Source: CAZJBS01 sp964544475
Lineage (GTDB): Bacteria > CLD3 > SB21
Assembly (NCBI GenBank): GCA_964544475.1
Contig: CAZJBS010000006.1
Location: 1 to 64,000, forward strand
Reading direction: 5' to 3'
Length of the DNA stretch: 64,000 nt
A model generated the notes under the pieces. That model was not told where the DNA came from. It did not search any database and worked only from the letters and a program-made list of their open reading frames with translations. The number at the start of each line of letters is the position of its first letter. Positions within the stretch are counted from its first letter, which is position 1. Positions 10,301 through 17,839 of the stretch are shown here, in pieces. Both the position numbers and the translations under genes were made by a program.

Positions 10301-11587
10301 GTCTATGCGTACAAAGTCCCTTACGGCGCCGCTCTTACGGTCCATGATGGTCAGACGGTGAAAAAAGAAGATCCGATCATGACTTGGGATCCATACAACA
10401 CCAGCATCATTACGGAGAACGGCGGAGCCGTCCACTTTGACGGGTTGAAAGAGGGAGTCACCTGCCGGGAGGAGGCCGATGAGGCTACTGGTATGAAGCA
10501 CCTTGTGGTCGTGGAGTCACGAGACAAGAAGATCACTCCCGCTTTGTTGATAAAACGCGGTAAAGAAGTGCTGGAATCCCATATTCTGCCCATCAGGGCC
10601 TACCTGGTGGTCAAAGACAGGGACGAAGTTGAGGCAGGGGATATTGTGGCCAAAATACCGCGTGAGATGGCCAAGACAAAAGACATCACTGGAGGATTGC
10701 CACGCGTCCAGGAGCTTTTTGAGGCGAGACGCCCACGGGAATCAGCGACCGTCACAGAAATTGATGGCGTGATCCATATTGGAAAGATCTCGAGAGGCTA
10801 CCGGGAAATAAGTGTGGAAGGAAAGGATGGGGAATCCAAGACGTACAAGATCCCGTTTGGTAAACATCTGATCGTCCACGAGGGGGATTTCGTGTATGCC
10901 GGTGAGCAGTTGTCGGATGGCGCCGTCGCGCCTCATGATATCCTCAGAATCAAAGGTCCCGCCGAGGTCCAAAGGTACCTGGTCAACGAAATCCAGGAAG
11001 TCTACAGAACGCAGGGCGTTAAGATCAACGACAAGCACATCGAAATAATCGTGCGCCAGATGCTCCAACGTGTTCGAATCTCCGATCCAGGCGATACGAC
11101 TTTCCTGCAAGATGACCAGGTCGATCGTCTGCGTTTTCTGGATGAAAACCAGAAGATCCGGGAAAAGGTCGTCATCACCGATAAGGGAGACTCCAACCTC
11201 AAAGAAGGGCAGATTTTGACACGTCTGGAGTTGGAAAAGGTGATGAAGAAGTACGAGAAGAAGAAGGCTCCGGATTACAGAGCAGCCCAACCAGCCACGG
11301 CCGAACCCCTTCTGCTTGGAATAACCCAAGCATCCTTGAGCACCGAGAGCTTCATTTCTGCGGCTTCCTTTCAGGAAACAACGAAGGTCTTAGCTGACGC
11401 CGCCATTAGCCTGAAGACTGACTATTTGCTCGGCTTGAAGGAAAATGTGATCATGGGACGCCTCATTCCGGCTGGAACAGGCCTCAAGAAATACCAGGAA
11501 ATCAGGGTCATTTCGAAGGAAACGGAATCAGCGTCAGGCAAGAACGGCAACGGATCAAAGAAAACAAAAAGGGAAACAGCCAAGTAA
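7307..11587 (+). CDS. rpoC: DNA-directed RNA polymerase subunit beta'
   Basis: A 1426-residue beta' subunit. The N-terminal zinc finger is visible as [20 protein letters not shown]. The catalytic magnesium loop [12 protein letters not shown] is at about residues 470-480. The second zinc site includes [13 protein letters not shown]. The bridge/trigger region contains [16 protein letters not shown] and [10 protein letters not shown] is near the end. The start is GTG at 7307, directly after an AAGGAG site (7295-7300). The last 20 residues are a charged, disordered tail rich in Lys, Gly and Ser. It lies 71 bases after rpoB and is followed by a strong terminator. Confidence 0.98.
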   Translation: [1426 protein letters not shown]

Positions 11588-11613
11588 GGCCATTACACCG
11601 TCGTCGCAATCAC

Positions 11614-11649
11614 AAGGTGGTGTTGGAACGACACCACCTTTTCTTTTTT
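11614..11649 (+). terminator. Intrinsic terminator after rpoC
   Basis: AAGGTGGTGT (11614-11623), a seven-base loop, then ACACCACCTT (11631-11640) form a perfect ten-pair stem followed by TTCTTTTTT. This closes the ribosomal/polymerase operon. The T-tract ends one base before the GAGG ribosome site of the next gene, so the terminator is also the leader of the SDR gene. Confidence 0.9.
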
Positions 11650-11659
11650 GAGGCATCCT

Positions 11660-12388
11660 ATGAAATCAAACAAAGTCGCTTTGGTGACAGGATCCGGTCA
11701 ACGGATTGGCCGGTATATTGCTTTGGCGCTTGCAGACATCGGGTATGACGTGGCTATCTGCTACCATAGATCTGCCGAAGGTGCCATGGCAACCAAGAGA
11801 GAGGTAACAAAAAAGGGGGTAAAGGCCATCGTTGTAAAAGCTGACATCCGCGTAAGAAGGGATGTAAAGCGCATGATTACAAAAGTATATGGTACAATGG
11901 GACGCCTGGATCTTCTGGTTAACAATGCGGCTATTTTCCCTAAAGCAACGCCTTTCCTATCGGTGTCTGATCATCAGTGGAACAATGTCCTTCAAACAAA
12001 CCTGACATCTCATTTTATGTGTAGCCAAGAAGCCGGTAAGTTCATGTCCAAGCAGAAGCAGGGGAAGATCATCAATATCGCTTCACTCGGTGCATCGGTT
12101 GCGTGGAAAGACCATTCGGCGTACTGCGTGTCGAAGGCTGCCCTGGTAATGCTCACAAAAGTGATGGCGAAAGCCCTGGCACCGGCTATCCAAGTCAATG
12201 CGATTGCACCGGGGTCGATCCGTATTCCCGGCGAAACGGGCAAAAAGCATCTATCGCCTTGGAAAATCCCATTGGCATGCCACGGCAACCCAGACGACAT
12301 TACCCGTGCAGTCATTTTCTTGGCGGAGCATGCCAGATACTTGACGGGTCAGGTAATAAACGTGGATGGAGGAGCCTCGCTGCTTTGA
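11660..12388 (+). CDS. Short-chain dehydrogenase/reductase (pteridine-reductase-like)
   Basis: A 242-residue classical SDR that should bind NAD(P)H through a Rossmann fold. The cofactor motif TGSGQRIG is at residues 10-17 and the structural NNA motif at about 88-90. The catalytic residues are Ser142, Tyr155 and Lys159 (YCVSK). The TGxxxRIG form and an early Arg resemble pteridine reductases and FolM-type enzymes, but the substrate is not certain. The ATG at 11660 follows GAGG by six bases. It lies where many bacteria have rpsL. No promoter fits between the rpoC terminator and this start, so expression may rely on readthrough or on a promoter inside rpoC. Confidence 0.85.
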   Translation: MKSNKVALVTGSGQRIGRYIALALADIGYDVAICYHRSAEGAMATKREVTKKGVKAIVVKADIRVRRDVKRMITKVYGTMGRLDLLVNNAAIFPKATPFLSVSDHQWNNVLQTNLTSHFMCSQEAGKFMSKQKQGKIINIASLGASVAWKDHSAYCVSKAALVMLTKVMAKALAPAIQVNAIAPGSIRIPGETGKKHLSPWKIPLACHGNPDDITRAVIFLAEHARYLTGQVINVDGGASLL

Positions 12389-12419
12389 TGTCAGCCGGAG
12401 CATAGGATCTTCTAGCGCA

Positions 12420-12471
12420 CAGTCAACGACTGGATAATACCCTGAGGAGATTATCCATATGAGGTTGACTG
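12420..12471. repeat. Nested inverted repeat at the tail of the LytTR gene
   Basis: Two nested arms are visible. CAGTCAAC (12420-12427) pairs with GTTGACTG (12464-12471). Inside it GGATAAT (12432-12438) pairs with ATTATCC (12450-12456). The structure overlaps the last 15 or so codons of the response regulator and sits between two convergent genes. Neither side has a T-tract, so it is a weak candidate for a bidirectional transcription-end structure. Confidence 0.4.
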
Positions 12472-13181
12472 ACAGGTAAGGCAATTCCGGTATCAAGATA
12501 TGCTCTATAAGTCAGTTTATTTTCTTGTTTAACGTTTCGGACGCGTGACAAATTCACAATGTAAGATCTGTGAATCCTGCAAAAGGCCCGCGGGTTCAGT
12601 TGCTGTTCAATATCCCGGATTCTTGCGCGTTTTATGTGGCGACCTGTCTTCGTATGAAAAAGAACATAATCTCTTTGGGCCTCAATAAAGATAATATCGT
12701 CCGTATTTAGAATATCGTAGCTTGCTGTGTCTCTCAAAACAATCCGGCCAGCGCCAGCGCTCGCAAATGACGGTATGGATGCCATAAGCAACTCCAGCTT
12801 TTTATTCCATTCGTATCTGCCATCTTGCAGTCGCCTGGCTCTCTCAAGCGCGATTTTGAATCTGTTCAGGTTCACTGGCTTTACAACATAATCAACCGCG
12901 TTAACGTCAAAAGCATGAATGGCATGGGCCGAATATGCCGTGACAAAAATGACCGGAGGCATGCGGTCAATTCCAACTTCTCTGATCACGCCAAAGCCGT
13001 CCAAACCCGGCATTTGGATATCAAGAAAAACCAGGTCCGGGGGATTGGACTCAATCATTTCAACGGCCTGGAGGCCATTCTCTGCCTCCGCCATAATTGA
13101 GAAAGACGGTTCTTTCTCAATGAGTTCCCTTAGTACCATTCGGGAAGCAGGTTCATCATCGACTAGTAACGTTCGTATCAT
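12423..13181 (-). CDS. LytTR-family response regulator
   Basis: A 252-residue two-domain regulator. The receiver domain (1-120) has the acidic pair DDE at 8-10, the phospho-acceptor Asp54 in VFLDIQMPG, and VTAYSAHAIHAFDVNAVDYVVKPV with the conserved Thr and Lys. The LytTR DNA-binding domain occupies about 150-250 (IEAQRDYVLFHTKTGRHI, FCRIHRSYIVNL). It overlaps the upstream histidine kinase by four bases (ATGA), a cognate pair. LytTR regulators bind promoters as dimers and often control envelope or export functions; targets are not visible here, though divergent M16 genes are adjacent. Confidence 0.93.
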   Translation of the reverse strand: MIRTLLVDDEPASRMVLRELIEKEPSFSIMAEAENGLQAVEMIESNPPDLVFLDIQMPGLDGFGVIREVGIDRMPPVIFVTAYSAHAIHAFDVNAVDYVVKPVNLNRFKIALERARRLQDGRYEWNKKLELLMASIPSFASAGAGRIVLRDTASYDILNTDDIIFIEAQRDYVLFHTKTGRHIKRARIRDIEQQLNPRAFCRIHRSYIVNLSRVRNVKQENKLTYRAYLDTGIALPVSQPHMDNLLRVLSSR

Positions 13182-14251
13182 GGCCGTCGTGAATCTCCTA
13201 TTCGATAGGGAATAACGACTGTCACCTCACAGACGCCGCGAACAATGGCCATGTGGAAATCGTGGCAATCGCCATATAACTTTCCAAGCCTGTCTTTTGT
13301 GCTCGAAAGGCCGATGCCAAGTCCACGGTTCGTGTCATTTGAGATCTCATTACAATTGTTGGTAATAGCAATATTCAGCTTTTCAGGATCTTTACATATC
13401 CGCAAGTGGACATAGCCTTTGCCCGGCACAAGCCCGATGCCATACTTCACAGCGTTTTCGAGTAAGGGGGACATTAGCAGGCTGGGAACGAGGGCTTTCT
13501 GCGCATCTGGATCAACTATTTCAGCGATTTCGAGACGGTCGCCAAATCTCGTTTTCTGAATCTGCAAATAGAGCCTTACAAATTTCATCTCAGTCTCCAC
13601 TGGAACCTCATCCGCCTGCCCGATTTCAAGTGAATGACGCAGGAGTTCACCCAATTGGCTGACCAGGGCTTTGGCAATTGCTGGGTCCGACGTAACGTAA
13701 GCGGAAATCGTATTAAGCGCGTTGAAAAGGAAATGAGGTTGCAGTTGCTGGCGGATGGCAAGCAGTTGAGCGTTGGCAAGTTCTGACTTCAACTGGTTCG
13801 AATGAAATCTTTCCTGCTGCATCCGTTGATAGTAAATGATCGAATGAGTGATGAACAGGACTGTCAAATAAACCAAAACGCCAAAATCAAAGGCACCAAC
13901 GGTCGACGCATACCAAGAATCCCACGAGAATGATCTGCCTCGCAAACTTGTCGATCCCACTTCGTAAATGCCCCGGTGTACGAAGGCAATCACCAACGCC
14001 GCCGCGACATGCGTTGGCATGCGCATCTTCCAGGTCTGACGGTCTATCGGCCATTTCAAGAAGAAAAGAATAAGAAATGGTGACAACAATCCCCATAAGA
14101 GAAAGTACCCAAAATCCAGAATCACAAGTTGACCGATGTCGACCGGCATTCCAACATTTACCCTGTAATGATATGACTGCAGAGTGAAGAGAAGGCCGGC
14201 TACAAGCCAAGCCATGGCCACGATATACCAGGATTTGCGGGTTCTTTTCAT
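13178..14251 (-). CDS. LytS/YehU-type sensor histidine kinase
   Basis: A 357-residue membrane kinase. Four hydrophobic helices fill about residues 8-145, with no obvious extracytoplasmic domain. A short coiled-coil linker leads to the His_kinase motif QPHFLFNALN with phospho-acceptor His173. The ATPase domain has the N-box PLLENAVKYGI and the glycine box NRGLGIGLSSTKDRL. This domain order is characteristic of the LytS family that pairs with LytTR regulators, and the regulator follows with a four-base overlap. The signal sensed is unknown. Confidence 0.92.
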   Translation of the reverse strand: MKRTRKSWYIVAMAWLVAGLLFTLQSYHYRVNVGMPVDIGQLVILDFGYFLLWGLLSPFLILFFLKWPIDRQTWKMRMPTHVAAALVIAFVHRGIYEVGSTSLRGRSFSWDSWYASTVGAFDFGVLVYLTVLFITHSIIYYQRMQQERFHSNQLKSELANAQLLAIRQQLQPHFLFNALNTISAYVTSDPAIAKALVSQLGELLRHSLEIGQADEVPVETEMKFVRLYLQIQKTRFGDRLEIAEIVDPDAQKALVPSLLMSPLLENAVKYGIGLVPGKGYVHLRICKDPEKLNIAITNNCNEISNDTNRGLGIGLSSTKDRLGKLYGDCHDFHMAIVRGVCEVTVVIPYRIGDSRRP

Positions 14252-14302
14252 TTCACTTGAACGTATTGATATTGCATTTCAAAAGAAAGAGGGAAGTCCT
14301 TG

Positions 14303-14331
14303 TTGATAAGGTCGAGATTTTGTTCTACATT
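14303..14331 (+). promoter_or_regulatory. Candidate sigma-70-type promoter for the M16 pair
   Basis: TTGATA (14303-14308) and TACATT (14326-14331) are separated by 17 bases, in the 119-base divergent gap between the histidine kinase and the first M16 gene. The first matches five of six and the second four of six consensus bases. Primary promoters in Bacteroidota proper have a different consensus, so this is only a candidate. Confidence 0.3.
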
Positions 14332-14370
14332 TCCTCGTGGCGCAACCACATACCAACAGGAGAAACTCAG

Positions 14371-15735
14371 ATGAAAGCAAGGGCAGTGCTTCTTTTTGCG
14401 ACAGCCACGTTGTGCGCATTTTGGTTTTCTTGCAAGCCGTCGGACCGAACTGGTCGATTTTCGGTACCCTTCGAATATCACAAACTAGACAATGGTCTCC
14501 GGATCGTTCTTTCCGAGGATAAGACAGCGCCCATTGTCTGCGTGGCTGTTTATTACAATATTGGATTTCGAATAGAGCCTCGCAGCCGAACCGGATTTGC
14601 TCATCTCTTCGAACACATGATGTTCCAGGGATCCACCAATCTCGGCAAAATGGAGTTTATCAAGCTGGTTCAAAAGAATGGTGGAATTCTAAACGGATCC
14701 ACCCGATTTGACTTTACGAACTATTTTGAAGTTGTTCCCAGTCACAAGCTTGAAACGGTTTTGTGGGCTGAAGCGGACCGGATGATGGGCCTTAAGATTG
14801 ACGAGCGTAATCTGCAAAATCAAAAGGAGGTCGTCAAGAATGAAGTCAAGGTCAATGTACTCAACCAGCCTTACGGTGGTTTCCCATGGCTTGACATGCC
14901 GCAGCACGCCAATTCGAATTGGTATAATGCCCATAATTTCTATGGCGAACTTGCTGATCTGGACGCGGCCACATTGACAGACGTGGAGGAATTCTTCAAG
15001 ACTTACTATGCTCCAAATAATGCGGTGATTGTGGTGAGCGGTGATTTCGATAAGTCGTCTGCCCTTGAGATGATCCGAAAGTACTTTTCTGCAATTCCGA
15101 TGTCGCAATTGCCGCCAAAACCGGATATTTCCGAACCGCCGCAGGAGGCGGAAAAAATCGCCACAAGGTCAGATAAGTTGGCGGGAAAACCGGCCATCGC
15201 TTTTGCATATCACATGCCAGAACGCAATTCCCCAGAGTATTTCGCAATGGGTCTTATCGATCAAATACTGCTCCAGGGATCCGACAGCAGGCTACATGAA
15301 GCTTTGGTTAAGAAGCGAGGTTTTACTGGTGAAATTACGGGCGGCATCAATTACCTCGGTAATATGTTCAATTACAACGGCCCTATGGTCTGGATGGCCG
15401 ATCTCATTCACGATTCGACGACATCTGCGGACTCCATCATGGCAGAAGTGGATCTTGTGATAGAAGAACTTCAGACGATGCCCGTCTCGGACGAAACCAT
15501 GAACCGTGCTCTTATCAAAATGAGATCCTCTCTATATGGGGAGATAAGTAGTGTCTTTGGCTTTGGCAGGGCGGATCTGTTGGCATGTTATGCCCTCTTT
15601 GATGATGATCCCGGTCGAATTAATGGCTTGGAAAAAGAATTCACCCAAGTGACGCCAGGACTACTGCAAGCAACCGCAAGACGATATCTTCGTCACACAA
15701 ATCGAACTGTCCTCAAACTGGTTCCGGGCAAATAG
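14371..15735 (+). CDS. M16 family zinc metallopeptidase (catalytic member)
   Basis: A 454-residue M16 (pitrilysin/insulinase-like) peptidase. The inverted zinc motif HLFEH is at 78-82, and the third ligand region (KEVVKNEVKVN) lies about 75 residues on. The N-terminus MKARAVLLFATATLCAFWFSC is a signal peptide ending at Cys21. It may be a lipoprotein, although WFSC is not a canonical lipobox. The start was chosen because AGGAGAAACTCAG precedes it; an upstream in-frame ATG at 14257 would extend into the divergent promoter region. M16B proteins act as a pair, and the partner follows after 22 bases. Likely periplasmic or membrane-anchored peptide degradation. Confidence 0.93.
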   Translation: MKARAVLLFATATLCAFWFSCKPSDRTGRFSVPFEYHKLDNGLRIVLSEDKTAPIVCVAVYYNIGFRIEPRSRTGFAHLFEHMMFQGSTNLGKMEFIKLVQKNGGILNGSTRFDFTNYFEVVPSHKLETVLWAEADRMMGLKIDERNLQNQKEVVKNEVKVNVLNQPYGGFPWLDMPQHANSNWYNAHNFYGELADLDAATLTDVEEFFKTYYAPNNAVIVVSGDFDKSSALEMIRKYFSAIPMSQLPPKPDISEPPQEAEKIATRSDKLAGKPAIAFAYHMPERNSPEYFAMGLIDQILLQGSDSRLHEALVKKRGFTGEITGGINYLGNMFNYNGPMVWMADLIHDSTTSADSIMAEVDLVIEELQTMPVSDETMNRALIKMRSSLYGEISSVFGFGRADLLACYALFDDDPGRINGLEKEFTQVTPGLLQATARRYLRHTNRTVLKLVPGK

Positions 15736-15757
15736 ACTAACAACTTCGGAGCGAAAC

Positions 15758-17140
15758 ATGAAAGCGATTTTGTTAATTGTATTGCTTCTTGGGTTGCTAA
15801 CCCAAAATGGTATTGGTCAAAAGCAGTCGGCGCCGGTTGGCGGTCAACCAAAGGACTTTGTGTTGCCACGGACTCACAAAACCGTACTTCAGAATGGTTT
15901 ACAGGCCACCTTTGTGCCATACGGTTCCCTGCCGAAGACACTTGTTCGAGCTGTTGTTCGCACAGGGCGAATTGATGAGCAGAAGAATGAAGTCTGGCTC
16001 GCTAATCTGGTTGGTGAGTATTTGAAAGAAGGCAGTATGCGCCGGAATGCGCAAGCAATAGCCAACATGGCGGCCGATATGGGCGGCTCGATTGAGGTCA
16101 ATGTTCAGAACGACCAGACCATCGTCTCTTGTGAAGTTCTTTCCGAGTTCACTGCGGACGCGATTGAACTGCTGGCTGAAGTCGTTTGTACTCCGGCTTT
16201 TCCGTCGACCGAATTGGAACGATTGAAAACGAATCAGCTTAGGGAACTTAATGTGACGCGTTCACGTGCACAAACTTTGGCGACCGAAAAATTCAATCGC
16301 GTGCTCTATGGGGAACATCCATACGGATGGGTATTATCTACCGATGATATGCTTCGAGGCTTTTCGATGGATATGATTCGGGGGTTCTATGGTTCTCATT
16401 ACGGAGCCAAAAGAACGCATCTCTTCGTCGTTGGACGTTTTGACGAATCCATCGCCGAGAAAGCCGTCCGTGAGTATTTTTCGAAATGGAACTCTGGTGA
16501 CATGCCAACGGAAAAAATCCCATCAACCTCGATGGCGAGTGGCATATATCTTGTGGATCGACCCGGAGCTCCACAGTCCACCATTTACCTTGGCTTGCCA
16601 GTTGTCGATCCTTCCAATCCGGACTACCTGAAGTTGGTGGTGACCAACACACTGCTTGGAGGTTTCTTTTCTTCCCGAATCACATCGAACATTCGTGAGG
16701 ACAAGGGATACACGTATTCTCCGACGAGTCTGATTCAGAGTCGGTACCGGACATCTTATTGGGCGGAAGTGGCGGATGTGACCACAAACGTGACAGGTGC
16801 GGCTATTAAGGAAATACTCTTTGAAATCGATCGGCTGAAAAAAGAGGCTCCCTCACTTGACGAAGTGGAAGGTGTCAAAAATTATCAGGCCGGTGTATTT
16901 GTTTTACAAAATTCCACTTTTGCCGGAATCGCTAATCAACTTGGATTCCTCAACCTTCACGGCTTATCGGAAACGTATCTGACTGATTATGTCAAGAATG
17001 TGCACGCGACAACTTCGGAGGACATCAGTGACATGGCTCGAAAATATTTGAAGACTAAGGACTTTGTCATTGTTGTTGTTGGAGACATAACAAAGGTGTT
17101 GGAGCAAGTGAAGCCTTTTGGGGCAATCATCGAAAAGTGA
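15758..17140 (+). CDS. M16 family peptidase homologue, non-catalytic partner
   Basis: A 460-residue M16 protein with an N-terminal signal peptide (MKAILLIVLLLGLLTQNGIGQ). Where the first M16 gene has AHLFEHMMFQGS, this one has ANLVGEYLKEGS, so the zinc ligands are lost. The C-terminal half keeps the substrate-contacting region (SNIREDKGYTYSP). Family knowledge: M16B enzymes work as a heterodimer of one catalytic and one inactive subunit, and in bacteria the two are adjacent genes. This is therefore inferred to be the structural subunit of the preceding peptidase. Confidence 0.93.
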   Translation: MKAILLIVLLLGLLTQNGIGQKQSAPVGGQPKDFVLPRTHKTVLQNGLQATFVPYGSLPKTLVRAVVRTGRIDEQKNEVWLANLVGEYLKEGSMRRNAQAIANMAADMGGSIEVNVQNDQTIVSCEVLSEFTADAIELLAEVVCTPAFPSTELERLKTNQLRELNVTRSRAQTLATEKFNRVLYGEHPYGWVLSTDDMLRGFSMDMIRGFYGSHYGAKRTHLFVVGRFDESIAEKAVREYFSKWNSGDMPTEKIPSTSMASGIYLVDRPGAPQSTIYLGLPVVDPSNPDYLKLVVTNTLLGGFFSSRITSNIREDKGYTYSPTSLIQSRYRTSYWAEVADVTTNVTGAAIKEILFEIDRLKKEAPSLDEVEGVKNYQAGVFVLQNSTFAGIANQLGFLNLHGLSETYLTDYVKNVHATTSEDISDMARKYLKTKDFVIVVVGDITKVLEQVKPFGAIIEK

Positions 17141-17189
17141 CGCGATGGTGGGCGGCGTAAGACAAAAATAGGATGGGATAATATTAATG

Positions 17190-17261
<72 letters not shown>

Positions 17262-17430
17262 CTGTACGCATTCAAAAACGCGCTCAAGATATTAGATTGA
17301 CTCAATAAATGCAATCAAATTCTGGATTTTTGAACGTATTGCCATGCCGGCAGGATGTATCTTGAATCTTTTTCTCCAAAATTGTACCTTGCACTAGTCA
17401 TTACCTGCGCATCAGAAACCCCCAAATGTG

Positions 17431-17811
17431 ATGAATGGGAAACCACATGTCAGCGTTTTTGTTGACAAGGCCAATGAGAGCTTGGGAATGGCGGAAACGC
17501 TGCTGGAGAATGGGCGGTCAGAAGACGCTGTGCTTTCATGTTACCACGCCACATTCTTCATGATCAGAGCCCTTCTGGTAAAATCAAGAATTGATGTCCA
17601 AAAGACGTCGGATTCTTTGCTGGCTTTCCATGATGCGTTTGTACAAACCGGTTTAGTACCCGGAAATTGCTGGACTGACATTCAGGAGATTATTTCTGTA
17701 AACGGCTTTTCCGCGACGAATCCGAGCCTGGTCGTGACTCCGGCAGCCAGTAAAGACATCTATGTGCGTGCCAACGGGGTTTGTGACACGCTGGCAAATT
17801 TAATGAGTTAA
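17431..17811 (+). CDS. HEPN-domain protein (UPF0332-like)
   Basis: A 126-residue helical protein. The segment from EDAVLSCYHATFFMIRALL to TSDSLLAFHDAFVQTGLV follows the UPF0332/HEPN pattern, in which an AYYAMFHAARALL-like helix is followed by a helix ending in EFVKTGLI. HEPN proteins are often RNases or partners of minimal nucleotidyltransferases, but the Rx4-6H ribonuclease motif is not clear and no nucleotidyltransferase is next to it. There is no good ribosome site; GTG at 17428 is directly next to the ATG chosen. It is 28 bases before the ATP-grasp gene and probably in the same transcript. Confidence 0.6.
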   Translation: MNGKPHVSVFVDKANESLGMAETLLENGRSEDAVLSCYHATFFMIRALLVKSRIDVQKTSDSLLAFHDAFVQTGLVPGNCWTDIQEIISVNGFSATNPSLVVTPAASKDIYVRANGVCDTLANLMS

Positions 17812-17839
17812 CGTTGTTCCTTAAGAATTGGTAGAAGTC

